This document shows, one piece after another, positions 45,186 through 55,816 of a DNA stretch of 64,000 nt; the first letter of the stretch is position 1, and each line of letters starts with the position of its first letter. The DNA is from Undibacterium sp. YM2 (GTDB lineage Bacteria; Pseudomonadota; Gammaproteobacteria; Burkholderiales; Burkholderiaceae_D). The notes under the pieces were generated by a model. That model searched no databases. It was not told the origin of the DNA and saw only the letters and a program-made list of their open reading frames with translations. The stretch is from NCBI RefSeq assembly GCF_009937975.1, contig NZ_AP018441.1, positions 2,604,001 through 2,668,000 of the forward strand. The letters are read 5' to 3'. Made by a program: the position numbers and the translations under genes.

Positions 45186-47237
45186 TCACCAGATATTAAC
45201 GCGCTCTGTTGGCGCCAGATACATCTGGTCTCCTTCTTTGATTTGATAGGCGTCATAAAAACTGGAAATATTACGCAAGCTGCCATTTGCACGTATTTCC
45301 GCTGGTGCCCTGAAATCGTTTTTTAATTGCGTGATCATGAAATTTTTCAAGGCTTTGCTACGCCAAATCTGGGCGTATCCCATGAAGAAACGCTGATCGC
45401 CGGTCAAGCCATCGATAGTTGGTGCAGCTCGGTCAGCGAGCGATAGTTTGTATGCTTTGTACGCGATAGTCAGGCCTGCGTTGTCCGCAATATTCTCATT
45501 GAATGTCAATTCCCCATCAACCCAGTAACCCGGGATTGGGCTGAAAGAGTTATATTGTTTAATGATAGGACGGGCTTTTAGCGCGAATTTGTTACGGGTT
45601 TCTTTGGTCCACCAGTCACGCAATTTTCCCGATGCATCGTATTGTGAGCCTTGCTCGTCCAGGCCATAACTGATCTGACGTCCAATGATCGCACCTATAG
45701 CACCATAATTGACAGCATCATTTGCGTCGGGAGTAAAGTACGGCTGGCGCAACATGGCTGCCGGAACAACGATCTCATTTAATTCTGGATTGTAGTAGAC
45801 ATTAGCTGTTTGCGGAGTGATTCCCCATTCATCACGGTTAATCGACGAGCCCAATTTATTCAGATTAAATTGTGAGTCGAAATTATGGATGTTGCGCAGG
45901 TTTCCAAGTGGGTCTCCTTTTTTTATAGCTAATCCGGAATAATCACGCCATTTTTCTGGATAAGCTATTTTGGGCATGATGGTGTCCAGTTTTGCCAGTG
46001 CCTCCTTTTTAGTTTCAACATCCATCCAATCGAGCGTAGTGATACTCTGTCTGTATGCAAGCAGCAAATTGCCAACTATTTTTTTTATTTTTGTTTTATT
46101 TTTTACAGAAAAATATTTGGCAACATACATTTTCCCCAGGCTTTCACCCATACCGGAATTAATCAGACGTGTGCCTCGCTTCCAACGTACTTCCTCAGTA
46201 GTTATGCCGCGCAGGGTAGTGGAGTTAAATGTGAAGTATTCATTACTGATATCTTTCGGCAATGCACTGACAGCAGAGCGAAGTATGTGCCATTTGAAAT
46301 AAGTTTTCCAATCGTCCAAAGAGGTGTTTTGTAATAATTTATCCAGAGCTGCAAAGTAACTTGGTTGGCTAATAATGACATAGTCGATTTTATCTGTGAT
46401 GCCCAGATCTTTAAAATAGATGTTCCAGTTATATTCAGGCATCAGTTGATGCAATTGATGGATTTCGAACCTGTTATAGGCTTTAATCGGGTCGCGCATG
46501 TCAACCCTGCTCCACTGGATTTTCGCGAGCTCCGCTTCTAAAGCAATGATGTCGCCAGCATGTTTTGTTGCTTCCTTGTCGCCGCCGAATGTCAGCATTT
46601 TTTCAATATGCTGTAGGTATTTTTTTTGTATGGTTTGCAGTTTTACATCGTCGTGTCTTAGGTAATAATCACGATCAGGCAAGCCCAAGCCAAATTGCAC
46701 TAAGTCAACTACATACTTGCTCGTGTCCTTGCTGTCCAAATGAACCTGGAATTCATAAGGCGCACTTATCTGGGATTTGTTTAGCCAGGCAATCAATGTG
46801 GGAATTTGACTTTTATCAGTCATAGCATCCACTTTGAGAAATTCAGCTTGCAAGGGCTTGTTTCCCAAAGCTTCAATGTGGGCTGTATCCATGAAAGCAG
46901 AATACAGATCTATCATTTTTCTTTGCTCAGCGTCTGCTTTGCTTTTTGATTTGAGCAGGTCTTCAATGATCGATTGCAGAGCCGGAAATGTGGCTTCATT
47001 TAAATCACTGTAGGCACTGACAGATGATTTACCGATTGGAATGTCTGTATTTTTTAACCATTTCCCATTTACGTAACGAAAAAAATCATCTTGTGGCCGT
47101 ACCGAAAAATCATTATTAGCAAGGACAATTCCCGACTGTATCGATGCTGTTTGAATGTGATCAGCCGCATGATCAAGACTGCTAATGCCTATGCTTGTTA
47201 CTATCAGGGCAAAAGTTTTATGGATTTTAAATTTCAC
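45186..47237 (-). CDS. M13 (neprilysin/PepO-like) peptidase homologue with a lost active site
   Basis: 683 residues, full length and free of stops, close to the active M13 gene downstream in coordinates. At the zinc motif HExxH the sequence is R520-Q-I-S-Y524, and the substrate-stabilising histidine of the DPH motif is Arg643 (NDFRAP). NENIADNAG with the third zinc ligand and the NVYYNPELNEI substrate strand are kept. The N-terminus looks like a signal or anchor segment (KTFALIVTSIGISSL). The gene is more AT-rich than its twin. Zinc binding and catalysis look impossible, so it is a pseudo-enzyme, perhaps a binding or regulatory partner, or a duplicate on its way to loss. Confidence 0.9.
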   Translation of the reverse strand: MKFKIHKTFALIVTSIGISSLDHAADHIQTASIQSGIVLANNDFSVRPQDDFFRYVNGKWLKNTDIPIGKSSVSAYSDLNEATFPALQSIIEDLLKSKSKADAEQRKMIDLYSAFMDTAHIEALGNKPLQAEFLKVDAMTDKSQIPTLIAWLNKSQISAPYEFQVHLDSKDTSKYVVDLVQFGLGLPDRDYYLRHDDVKLQTIQKKYLQHIEKMLTFGGDKEATKHAGDIIALEAELAKIQWSRVDMRDPIKAYNRFEIHQLHQLMPEYNWNIYFKDLGITDKIDYVIISQPSYFAALDKLLQNTSLDDWKTYFKWHILRSAVSALPKDISNEYFTFNSTTLRGITTEEVRWKRGTRLINSGMGESLGKMYVAKYFSVKNKTKIKKIVGNLLLAYRQSITTLDWMDVETKKEALAKLDTIMPKIAYPEKWRDYSGLAIKKGDPLGNLRNIHNFDSQFNLNKLGSSINRDEWGITPQTANVYYNPELNEIVVPAAMLRQPYFTPDANDAVNYGAIGAIIGRQISYGLDEQGSQYDASGKLRDWWTKETRNKFALKARPIIKQYNSFSPIPGYWVDGELTFNENIADNAGLTIAYKAYKLSLADRAAPTIDGLTGDQRFFMGYAQIWRSKALKNFMITQLKNDFRAPAEIRANGSLRNISSFYDAYQIKEGDQMYLAPTERVNIW

Positions 47238-47406
47238 TTGAAGTTGGAGAGCAAGTTATGTTGTGGATTTAAATTTGAGGGGCGCTGGTACAGCGCATTT
47301 TTTAGCCTTGAGTCTGACAATAAATTTATGTAATTATAAATACTTGCCTTGGTGCCTACTCAATGATAAGCAGTTGAAAACTGCTAGAAGTAAAAAGAAA
47401 AATAAT

Positions 47407-47442
47407 AAGGCAGGTAACATGAATTACTTAGTTACCTGCCTT
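47407..47442 (-). terminator. Hairpin between the two M13 genes
   Basis: A 12-bp perfect stem (AAGGCAGGTAAC / GTTACCTGCCTT) with a 12-base loop. On the minus strand the second arm is followed by ATTATTTTTC, so it can end transcription of the active M13 gene and separate the two units. Confidence 0.7.
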
Positions 47443-47479
47443 GCAGTTGCTAGGCTATGAGTCTATGACGATATAGTCG

Positions 47480-49543
47480 TTACCAGATACTGACACGCTC
47501 AGCAGGTGCCAGGAACATCTTGCCACCTTCCTTGAGTTTGTAGGCATCATAGAAACCCTGCATGTTGCGCAGGCTGCCATTTGCGCGAATCTCTCCAGGT
47601 GAGTGTGGATCTGTCTTCAAGCGTGCAATCATGGTTGCTTCGCGCATTTTTCCACGCCATACCTGCGCAAAACCCATAAAGAAACGCTGATCGCCAGTCA
47701 GGCCACCAATGACTGGTGCTGGTTTGCCACCCAGTGACAGTTTGTAGGCTTTGTAGGCAATTGCCAGACCAGAATTGTCTGCAATATTTTCACCCAAAGT
47801 CAACTCGCCGTTGACGTTGTAACCGGGGATAGGACTGAAGGCACTATACTGCTTGACCAGGACAGCAGTTTTGGCCGCGAACTTGTCATGATCTTCTTTC
47901 GTCCACCAGTCGCGCAAATTCCCCTGACCATCATATTGTGCGCCTTGATCATCAAAGCCATGACTGATTTCATGACCAATGACGGCACCTATGCCACCGT
48001 AGTTGACTGCGTCGTCAGCCTTGGCATTGAAGAATGGGGGTTGCAGTATCGCCGCCGGGAAGACGATCTCATTGAGTTCAGGATTGTAATAGGCATTGAC
48101 GGTTTGCGGCGTCATACCCCATTCGTCACGATCTACTGGTTTGCCAAGCTTGTTCAATTCAAATTGCGCGGCAAACATGCGGGCGTTGCGCAAGTTGCCG
48201 ACTGCATCGCCTTTAGTAATGTTCAAGCCAGAATAGTCGCGCCATTTGTTTGGATAGCCAATCTTGGGCGTGAAAGTAGCCAGTTTTGCCTGTGCTTCTT
48301 TCTTGGTTTCCGGGCTCATCCAGTCCAACGTGTCTATACTTTGTTTATAGGCCAGCAGCAAATTGCCAACCAGCTTCTCCATTCTTGCTTTGCTTTCAGC
48401 TGGAAAATGCTTGGCTACATAAAGTTTCCCCAAGCTTTCGCCGAGTGCGGAATCCGCCAGTCGCACGCCACGTTTCCAGCGCGGCTCCTGTTTTGGAACG
48501 CCAGCCAGAACGGTGGAGTTAAACGCAAAACTTTCGTCGCTGAATTTTGCTGGAAGTTGAGCCGCAGCAGAACGCAGGATATGCCATTTGAAATAGACTT
48601 TGAGATTGTCCAGGGCCGTATCTTGAAAAACCTTGTTCAGGCCAGTCAGGTAGCTAGGCTGGCTGACGATGATGTAATCTACCTTGCCTTTGACGCCCAT
48701 TTCCGCAAGATAAGCATTCCAGTCGTAGCCTGGTGTCAAGGCATCGAGCTTGTTGATCTCAATTTTATTGTAGGCCTTGACAGGGTCACGCAATTCAACC
48801 TTGGTCCATTGTATTTTTGCGAGCTCTGTTTCCAGGGCCAGTATGTCTGCAGCATGTTTGCCAGCCTCTTTGTCACCAGCGAGCGTCAGCATTTTTTCTA
48901 TATGCGCCTGGTATTTGATACGGAAATCTTTTAATTTCGCATCGTCATTATTGAGGTAATAGTCACGGTCAGGTAAACCTAATCCAGCCTGGGCTATGTC
49001 AAAAACATATTTGGTGGAATCCTTGTTGTCCTGATGAACCTGAAAATCATATGGCGCGCCTATGCTGACACGGTTTAGCCATGCCATCAAACCGGGGATC
49101 TGTTTTTTGTCGGTCATGCCATCTACTTTTGCAAATTCAGCTTGCAAAGGTTTCAGACCCAGGGATTCAATGTGTGCCGTATCCATGTAACTGGCATACA
49201 TATCCGCAATTTTTTGCGCGTCTGTGCCAGGCTTATTTTTGGCTTTGGACAAAGCTTCGATGAGTGAATGCAAATGCGGGATAGTCGCTTCGCGTAAGTC
49301 CATGAAAGCACCTGCAGAGGACCTGTCTGAAGGAATTTCGGTATTTTTTAACCAATGACCGTTAACATGGCGAAAAAAATCATCCTGGGCACGCACTGCG
49401 GCATCATTATGCTTGGATTCTATGCCTGACAACAGAACTGGTGTCGCTGAGGCCGCTTTTGCTGGTTCTGCAGCAGTTGCGAGTTGACTGCCAACTGTGC
49501 CGGCGATCATCAGCGCGATAGCGCTAAGTACATGTGCTTTCAC
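47480..49543 (-). CDS. pepO: M13 family zinc metalloendopeptidase (PepO-like)
   Basis: 687 residues. A Sec signal peptide ends at about residue 24 (ATA|AE), so it should act in the periplasm or outside. Zinc ligands His524 and His528 with catalytic Glu525 (GHEISHG), third ligand Glu585 in GENIADNSG, and His647 in DPHSPGEIR are all intact, as is NAYYNPELNEI. It cuts small peptides. A near-duplicate without these residues lies next to it. Neighbouring dpp genes could take up the dipeptides released; that link is inference. Confidence 0.95.
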   Translation of the reverse strand: MKAHVLSAIALMIAGTVGSQLATAAEPAKAASATPVLLSGIESKHNDAAVRAQDDFFRHVNGHWLKNTEIPSDRSSAGAFMDLREATIPHLHSLIEALSKAKNKPGTDAQKIADMYASYMDTAHIESLGLKPLQAEFAKVDGMTDKKQIPGLMAWLNRVSIGAPYDFQVHQDNKDSTKYVFDIAQAGLGLPDRDYYLNNDDAKLKDFRIKYQAHIEKMLTLAGDKEAGKHAADILALETELAKIQWTKVELRDPVKAYNKIEINKLDALTPGYDWNAYLAEMGVKGKVDYIIVSQPSYLTGLNKVFQDTALDNLKVYFKWHILRSAAAQLPAKFSDESFAFNSTVLAGVPKQEPRWKRGVRLADSALGESLGKLYVAKHFPAESKARMEKLVGNLLLAYKQSIDTLDWMSPETKKEAQAKLATFTPKIGYPNKWRDYSGLNITKGDAVGNLRNARMFAAQFELNKLGKPVDRDEWGMTPQTVNAYYNPELNEIVFPAAILQPPFFNAKADDAVNYGGIGAVIGHEISHGFDDQGAQYDGQGNLRDWWTKEDHDKFAAKTAVLVKQYSAFSPIPGYNVNGELTLGENIADNSGLAIAYKAYKLSLGGKPAPVIGGLTGDQRFFMGFAQVWRGKMREATMIARLKTDPHSPGEIRANGSLRNMQGFYDAYKLKEGGKMFLAPAERVSIW

Positions 49544-49701
49544 TTTGGGGTCTCCTGAGAGTGAAGGTAGGAATGAAAATAAGACAGCCTTTTAGACTGT
49601 CTTTGGTAATTGTTGTAAAACTAAATAAATCGTTTGCAACAATTCCTCGTCTGCTTAAGACTGCAAGAGTTTAACGAAGTTCGCGAGATTTAGTAAAAGT
49701 T

Positions 49702-50691
49702 TCAGGTAATTTCTTCTACTCTGTGGCAGGCGACCAAGGTGTTGTCAAACGAGCGCAGCACAGGTATTTCTTTACGACATCTTTCATTGGCGTGTGGGCA
49801 GCGATTATTGAAGGCACATCCGGGTGGTGGTGCCAGTGGGGATGGTAATTCACCATCCAGCATCATCTTTTGCTGGCGTTGCGCAGGGTCAATGCGAGGC
49901 GTCGATGCAAGCAGTGCCCGGGTATAAGGGTGCAGAGGACGTTTGAATATGCTTTGCTTGTCACCATGCTCAACGGTTTTCCCAAGATACATGACCAGCA
50001 CATCGTCCGCTATATGCTCAACCACCGACAGATTATGAGAAATGAACAGATAGGCGACACCATTCTGTTGTTGCAAATCCATTAACAAATTCAGGACTTG
50101 CGCCTGTATGGACACATCCAGGGCAGAGACTGGTTCGTCCGCGACGATGACTTCAGGATCAAGCATTAGCGCCCTGGCAATAGCAATGCGCTGCCTTTGT
50201 CCACCCGAAAACATATGGGGATAACGCCCATAATGTTCAGGCCGCAAGCCTACTTTTGTCATCATGGCCCGCGCTTTTTCTTCACGCTCGGCAGATGGCA
50301 GGCCAGTGTTGATGATCAAGGGTTCTTCCAGCATGGCACCCACTTTTTTGCGCGGGTTCAGGCTGGCATAAGGGTTCTGGAACACCATCTGCACAAGCGG
50401 ACGCACTTGCTTGAGTGTGAGTTTGTCCGCATGGGCAATATTTTTTCCACCCATCCACAACTCGCCGCTACTCGGCGTTTCTATCATGGTGATCTGGCGG
50501 GCGAGGGTAGATTTGCCGCAACCTGATTCACCCACCACGGCCAGGGTTTTGCCAGCAGTCAGCTGGAATGAGACGCCGTCCAGCGCTTTCGCCAGTGCTT
50601 TGGGTTTGAGAAAACCTTGTGGCACAGCGTAATGCTTGGCCAGGTTTTTTGCTTCCAGTAAGACAGGGGTAGTCGTGGTATTTTGCATCAT
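49702..50691 (-). CDS. dppF: Dipeptide ABC transporter ATP-binding protein DppF
   Basis: 329 residues. Walker [11 protein letters not shown]-loop [11 protein letters not shown], signature FSGGQRQR and Walker B VIVADEP are present, followed by the oligopeptide-transport C-terminal cysteine motif ([14 protein letters not shown]), a possible iron-sulfur site in this family. It pairs with DppD to drive import. Start and the dppD stop overlap by 4 bases. It is last in the operon. Confidence 0.95.
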   Translation of the reverse strand: MMQNTTTTPVLLEAKNLAKHYAVPQGFLKPKALAKALDGVSFQLTAGKTLAVVGESGCGKSTLARQITMIETPSSGELWMGGKNIAHADKLTLKQVRPLVQMVFQNPYASLNPRKKVGAMLEEPLIINTGLPSAEREEKARAMMTKVGLRPEHYGRYPHMFSGGQRQRIAIARALMLDPEVIVADEPVSALDVSIQAQVLNLLMDLQQQNGVAYLFISHNLSVVEHIADDVLVMYLGKTVEHGDKQSIFKRPLHPYTRALLASTPRIDPAQRQQKMMLDGELPSPLAPPPGCAFNNRCPHANERCRKEIPVLRSFDNTLVACHRVEEIT

Positions 50692-51704
50692 GCTGCCTGA
50701 TCAATTTGTGGTGCTTGCCATCCATTGCCCGGCACACCTTGCGCATCCAGAGGGAAATGGCAACGCACCTGGGCATTGGCTTGTCCTTGCAATTGCGGTC
50801 TTTCAGTTTGACAGCGCTCTGTCGCATAGCTGCAGCGCGGTGTGAGCAGGCAGCCTGTTGGCCTGTCATACAAACCTGGTACTACACCTGGTATGGTTTG
50901 CAGGCGTGCTTTACCCAGATTATGTTCGGGCAGAGCTGCCAGCAGAGCCTGGGTGTAAGGGTGTTTGGGGGCATCGAATATTTCTGGCACGGTACCAGTT
51001 TCAAGTACCTGGCCTGCATACATCACCACAACCCTCTTGGCAGTCTGGGCGACCACGGCCAGGTCATGGGTGATCAGCATCAACGCCATGCCACGTTCAC
51101 GCTGTAATTGCAGTAATAATTCCAGCATTTGCGCTTGTACAGTAACGTCCAGCGCAGTGGTAGGTTCGTCCGCTATTAGCAGGCGAGGGTTGCAGGCAAT
51201 GGCGATCGCCACCATGACGCGCTGGCTCATGCCGCCCGAGAGTTGGTGGGGATAGGCATTCATGCGCCTTTCCGGGTCGGGGATGTCGACCTGCTTCAAT
51301 AAAGCCAGCGCCTTGGCGCGCAGGTCTTTTTCTTTGCCACCCTGATGCAAGCGCAGGGTCTCCATCAATTGAAAGGCTACGGTGTAGCAAGGATTCAGGC
51401 TGGTCATGGGGTCCTGGAAGATCATGGCAATATCCTTGCCCAGCAATTGCCGTCTTTCCTTGTCCTTCATCTTCAGCAAATCGCGTCCATCAAATTCCAT
51501 TTGATCTGCGCGTACACGTCCAGGAAAATCGATCAGGCCCATCAAGGCCAGCGAAGTCACACTTTTACCTGAGCCTGATTCTCCGACGATTCCAACCACT
51601 TCACCTTGTTCTATGAACAGATCAAGACCATCAACTGCCTTGAATGGCTGAGCTTCCGAGCCAAATTCAACGCGTAAATTTTTAATATCCAATAATGGTT
51701 TCAT
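50688..51704 (-). CDS. dppD: Dipeptide ABC transporter ATP-binding protein DppD
   Basis: 338 residues. Walker [11 protein letters not shown]-loop [10 protein letters not shown], signature LSGGMSQR and Walker B LLIADEP are visible; the C-terminal cysteine motif is [14 protein letters not shown]. It is the second ATPase of the Dpp importer, 13 bases behind dppC and overlapping dppF. Confidence 0.95.
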   Translation of the reverse strand: MKPLLDIKNLRVEFGSEAQPFKAVDGLDLFIEQGEVVGIVGESGSGKSVTSLALMGLIDFPGRVRADQMEFDGRDLLKMKDKERRQLLGKDIAMIFQDPMTSLNPCYTVAFQLMETLRLHQGGKEKDLRAKALALLKQVDIPDPERRMNAYPHQLSGGMSQRVMVAIAIACNPRLLIADEPTTALDVTVQAQMLELLLQLQRERGMALMLITHDLAVVAQTAKRVVVMYAGQVLETGTVPEIFDAPKHPYTQALLAALPEHNLGKARLQTIPGVVPGLYDRPTGCLLTPRCSYATERCQTERPQLQGQANAQVRCHFPLDAQGVPGNGWQAPQIDQAA

Positions 51705-51717
51705 GTTGAATCTTTGT

Positions 51718-52653
51718 TCAGCGTTTTAACTTGGGATCGAGTGCATCGCGCAGGCCATCACCCATGAGGTTAAAGGCCAGTACGGAAATCAAAATCGCCA
51801 GACCAGGGAAGGTGACCACCCACCAGGCGCTTTGTATAAATTCCATGGCACTGGCCAGCATAGAGCCCCATTCTGGTGTTGGCGGCTGTGCGCCAAGACC
51901 CAGGAAGCCCAGTGCTGCCGCATCCAGTATCGCCGTGGAAAATCCTAGTGTAGCCTGGACGATAATGGGGGCCGCGCAGTTCGGTAATACACAATTGAAC
52001 ATCAGGCGCAAATTGCCTGCGCCAGCTATACGGGAGGCATTGACATAATCCTTGTTCAGTTCACCACTGACTGCTGCCCGCGTCAGCCTGGCATACGAAG
52101 GCATAAGAACAATCGCAATGGCATACATTGCATTCATCAGACCGGGGCCGAGTATCGCTACGACTGCGATTGCCAGCAACAGACTGGGCAGGGCTTGCAG
52201 GATATCCATGAAGCGCACGATGATCGTTTCCAGCATGCGGGCAAAGCGCCCGGTCCAGCTACGTGAAAAACCGGCGATCATACCCAGGGTCACACCCACT
52301 CCCATGGACAGGGTGACAGAGACCAGGCCTATAAACAGCGACAGGCGTGAGCCATGAATGAGGCGTGACAAAATGTCGCGACCAACCGGATCAGTGCCAA
52401 GTATGAATTTACTGTTGCCCGTTACTGTCCATGCGGGCGGCACCAATGTGGATTCGCGAAACTGTTCTATGGCGGAATGTGGTGCTATCCATTCCGCGAA
52501 CAGGGCGCATAAACTCATTATGCCAACCAGCGCCAGGCCGATGACGGCGCCGCGGTTTTGCTTGAAGTAATGCCAGAACTCAATCAAGGGATGCGGTGGC
52601 GATAAGCTTGCGGTAGCAGCTACGGCATTTGCAGGTAAATTGGTATTGCTCAT
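51718..52653 (-). CDS. dppC: Dipeptide ABC transporter permease DppC
   Basis: 311 residues. Six membrane helices follow an N-terminal cytoplasmic stretch; [20 protein letters not shown] and the EAA-like loop [21 protein letters not shown] identify the DppC type. It forms the channel with DppB. Confidence 0.94.
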   Translation of the reverse strand: MSNTNLPANAVAATASLSPPHPLIEFWHYFKQNRGAVIGLALVGIMSLCALFAEWIAPHSAIEQFRESTLVPPAWTVTGNSKFILGTDPVGRDILSRLIHGSRLSLFIGLVSVTLSMGVGVTLGMIAGFSRSWTGRFARMLETIIVRFMDILQALPSLLLAIAVVAILGPGLMNAMYAIAIVLMPSYARLTRAAVSGELNKDYVNASRIAGAGNLRLMFNCVLPNCAAPIIVQATLGFSTAILDAAALGFLGLGAQPPTPEWGSMLASAMEFIQSAWWVVTFPGLAILISVLAFNLMGDGLRDALDPKLKR

Positions 52654-52701
52654 AATTCTGCGATCAAGTCTTTTAAACGATGAGTGAAATTGGACATCAC
52701 A

Positions 52702-53706
52702 TTAATGGCGTATGCGCGGATTGATCACGCCATACAACACATCGACAATCAGGTTGACGGTGATGACGATGGTGGCGATCAGTAATATCCCACCCTGCAC
52801 GGTCGGGTAATCGCGCCTTTGTATCGCTTCGATGAGCCATTTACCTATGCCAGGCCAGGAGAAAATGGTTTCAGTCAGAATGGCGCCCGCCAGCAGCGTA
52901 CCGACTTGCATGCCGATGACGGTGACGACTGGTATCAGTGCGTTGCGCAAGGCATGTACCCAGACTACCCGCATCCAAGACATGCCTTTGGCACGCGCAG
53001 TACGGACGTAATCTTCCTTGAGTACTTCCAGCATCGCAGAGCGGGTCATGCGGGCAATCACGGCCAGTGGAATAGTGCCTAGTGCAATTGCGGGCAAAAT
53101 CAAATGCATGACGGCTGACTTGAAAGCACCTTCTTCACCTGACAGCAGGCTATCGACCAGCATCAGGCCAGTCACATGCGGCAGATCAAACAGGATGTCG
53201 ATACGGCCAGACACTGGCGTCCAGCCCAGGGTGACAGAAAACATCAGGATCAGCAAAAGTGCCCACCAGAAGATAGGCATGGAATAGCCGGTCAGGGATG
53301 CGCCCATGACAGAATAATCAAGAAAAGTATTACGCTTCAAGGCAGCCAGTATGCCTGCGGGCAAGCCTAGCACAACGGCAAAAATAATCGCGCATAGCGA
53401 CAATTCCAGCGTTGCCGGGAACAGAGTGAAAAATTCTTTGCTGACCAGTTCCTGGGTGATGATGGAACGACCCAGATCTCCTTGCAGAACTTTGCCCAGA
53501 TAAGAAAAATACTGCTGATACAAAGGTTGATCCAACCCATACAAATGCATGAGACTGGCATAGCGTTCTGCATCCATGCCACGCTCACCCGTCATGGCTT
53601 CGACAACATTACCGGGTATCAGATGTATCAAAGAAAAAACCAGCAGCGTGATGCCAAGGAAAGTAGGGATGACTACACCCAGGCGTCGGAGAATAAAACC
53701 CAGCAT
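52702..53706 (-). CDS. dppB: Dipeptide ABC transporter permease DppB
   Basis: 334 residues with the DppB-type N-terminal membrane helix (RLGVVIPTFLGITLLVFSLIHLIPGN), the long first loop and the EAA-like segment YVRTARAKGMSWMRVVWVHAL. It is the other half of the import channel. The 48-base gap to dppC and the order of the genes mark a single operon. Confidence 0.94.
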   Translation of the reverse strand: MLGFILRRLGVVIPTFLGITLLVFSLIHLIPGNVVEAMTGERGMDAERYASLMHLYGLDQPLYQQYFSYLGKVLQGDLGRSIITQELVSKEFFTLFPATLELSLCAIIFAVVLGLPAGILAALKRNTFLDYSVMGASLTGYSMPIFWWALLLILMFSVTLGWTPVSGRIDILFDLPHVTGLMLVDSLLSGEEGAFKSAVMHLILPAIALGTIPLAVIARMTRSAMLEVLKEDYVRTARAKGMSWMRVVWVHALRNALIPVVTVIGMQVGTLLAGAILTETIFSWPGIGKWLIEAIQRRDYPTVQGGILLIATIVITVNLIVDVLYGVINPRIRH

Positions 53707-53782
53707 CGAAAAACCTTTTTTTTAAGACAAGCCTGCAAACAGCATCATAAAGACTGAAAAAGCAGCAAGCAGATACAACGAT

Positions 53783-53818
53783 GGCACCAAATTGCAATTG
53801 TTCAGCAAAATTGGTGCC
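53783..53818 (-). other. Hairpin between dppA and dppB
   Basis: GGCACCAA (53783-53790) pairs with TTGGTGCC (53811-53818). It lies in the 138-base gap after the binding-protein gene. In many importer operons such hairpins protect the upstream mRNA so that more binding protein than permease is made; that is inferred here. Confidence 0.5.
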
Positions 53819-53844
53819 ACGTGTTGTTCACCAGTAAGCAGTAC

Positions 53845-55464
53845 TTATTTATCCAAATCTACTTTTTTGAAGTAATGATGGGCAGTTGAATCCATCTTGA
53901 AGCCAATTACATTTTTGCGTACCGGTGTATAACGCAAAGAATGTGCCAGCAGCAATAAAGGCGCTTCTTCCCTGACTATTTCTTGCGCTTTTTCGTAAAG
54001 CTTGGCCCTTTCAGACTGCTTAGGTGTCAATTTGGCTTTCTGGATCAGGTCTTCATAATCCTTATTGCACCATCTTGGAATATTGCCGCCACCTTTGACG
54101 GCTTCACATCCCAAAATTGGCTCAAAGAAATTATCCGGGTCGCCATTGTCGCCGGACCAGCCAAACATCATGGCATGTTGCTCACCAGTCTTGCTGCGCT
54201 TTTTATACTCTGTCCATTCGTAAGTAGTCAGCTTGGTTTTGACGCCAATTTTTGCCCAGTCTGCCTGTATCAACTCAGCCATGCGTTTGCCGTCCGGGTT
54301 GTAGGGGCGGGATACAGGCAAATACCAGAGTTCAACTTCCAGGCCATTTGCATAACCAGCTTTTGCCAGCAAATCTTTTGCCTGGGCGACGTCGTAAGGA
54401 TATTCCTTTATCTTATCGTTATACGACCACATCGTAGGCGGGATAACGTTTTTGGCGATTTGACCCGTACCCGCATAGACGGATTTCAATATCGATGCAC
54501 GATCTACAGCCAGATTCAAAGCCTGGCGCACCAGCTTGTTATCAAAGGGTTTTTTCTCGACGTTGAAGCCGACGTAACCAATATTCAAACCTTGTTGTGA
54601 CAACAGTTTGATATTTGGGTCGCTCTTCATCAATTCCACATCTGCCGGTTTTGGCAAGGCCATGACATGGCATTCGCCTGCTTTGAGTTTGGCGTAACGC
54701 ACTGACGCATCCGGCGTGATCGCGTAAATCAGATTGTCGATTTTTGGCCGGCCATCCCAATAGCCATCATGTGCCTTGTAGCGGATGATGGCATCTTTTT
54801 GGTAAGAGACGAACTGGAAGGCGCCTGTGCCTATGATTTCTTTATCGATCAGTTCTGGCGTTCCTGCTGCTTTCATTTTCTGCGCATATTCAGCAGAGTG
54901 AACAGACATGAAGTCCATCGTCAGCGTGGCGAGGAAGGGGGCCTCCTGACGCTTGAGTTTAAAGCGTACAGTCAGGTCATCGACTTTTTCGAGTTTATCA
55001 ACGATCTTGTTAATACCCAGATCCTGGAAGTAGGCATAGGTTTGACCTGGCGTGTTCTTATGGAAAGGATGATTTTCATCTGCCATGCGATAGAAGCTGA
55101 AAAGTATATCGTCGGCATTGAGGTCGCGGCTAGGTTTGAACTTGGCATTGCTGTGGAACTTGACACCTTTGCGCAGCTTGAAGGTATAGGTCAGGCCATC
55201 TGCAGAAATATCCCAGGATTCTGCCAGGGCAGGGGTGATATTGGTGGTGCCGGTTTCCATCTCGACCAGACGGTTATACATGGGTACTGAGCCTGCATCT
55301 GCCGTGGTGCCTGTGGTAAAAAATTGCGGATTAAAACCTTCTGGACTACCTTCAGAGCAAAATACCAAAGTCTTGGCGGCCATCGCTGCGCCAGCATGCA
55401 AACCTGCAAAAGCGCCAATCACAACCAAAGCGCCAGTCTTCAATAACCAATTACCTTTTTTCAT
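53845..55464 (-). CDS. dppA: Periplasmic dipeptide-binding protein DppA
   Basis: 539 residues with a signal peptide (cleavage about residue 29, AMA|AKT). The family-5 binding-protein signature AESWDISADGLTYTFKLRKGVKFH is clear. The many aromatic and charged positions match dipeptide/haem binding proteins. GGAGAG stands before the ATG. It is first in the operon and delivers substrate to DppBC. Confidence 0.95.
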   Translation of the reverse strand: MKKGNWLLKTGALVVIGAFAGLHAGAAMAAKTLVFCSEGSPEGFNPQFFTTGTTADAGSVPMYNRLVEMETGTTNITPALAESWDISADGLTYTFKLRKGVKFHSNAKFKPSRDLNADDILFSFYRMADENHPFHKNTPGQTYAYFQDLGINKIVDKLEKVDDLTVRFKLKRQEAPFLATLTMDFMSVHSAEYAQKMKAAGTPELIDKEIIGTGAFQFVSYQKDAIIRYKAHDGYWDGRPKIDNLIYAITPDASVRYAKLKAGECHVMALPKPADVELMKSDPNIKLLSQQGLNIGYVGFNVEKKPFDNKLVRQALNLAVDRASILKSVYAGTGQIAKNVIPPTMWSYNDKIKEYPYDVAQAKDLLAKAGYANGLEVELWYLPVSRPYNPDGKRMAELIQADWAKIGVKTKLTTYEWTEYKKRSKTGEQHAMMFGWSGDNGDPDNFFEPILGCEAVKGGGNIPRWCNKDYEDLIQKAKLTPKQSERAKLYEKAQEIVREEAPLLLLAHSLRYTPVRKNVIGFKMDSTAHHYFKKVDLDK

Positions 55465-55816
55465 CCAGACTCTCCACAGTGAATAAGTACCAGTAAAAAC
55501 GACAAAACGATTGTGCCATAGCCGACCGCACAGATTTTTGTATTGTGCAGCAATTCGATAAAATTTGTATTATTTTGTTACAAGGCCGAAGAAAATTTTG
55601 AAAACAAAATCGACAAATCACATTGCCACCATGGAATGAAGTCTCTTGCAAAGAAGATTTGCTCAGTGTTGCAAATATGATGCATGGTAGAGAATAAATT
55701 TTTTCACTTTTTTTTGCGCGGAACCAAAAGATTGCTTGTGCCGTCAAAATCGATATACGTTTCAGGTATAAGCAATTTACAAAAACAATGCACTTCACTA
55801 TTCATCTCAGCGTTTC
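55465..55816. other. Divergent promoter region of dppA and the alpha/beta hydrolase gene
   Basis: About 350 AT-rich bases without a supportable gene. TTGCAAA occurs twice (55646-55652 and 55669-55675). It must contain the dpp promoter; no convincing sigma-70 pair or named operator was identified. Confidence 0.55.

Noticed and set aside
45186..47237. Sequencing error as the cause of the lost HExxH in the M13-like gene
   Set aside because: Several separate active-site codons differ by substitutions and the frame is uninterrupted; errors would not cluster at catalytic residues without indels.
47888..48934. Long plus-strand open frame of 348 codons inside the M13 peptidase gene
   Set aside because: It is antisense to a clear full-length M13 protein, has no ribosome site, and its protein matches nothing recognisable.
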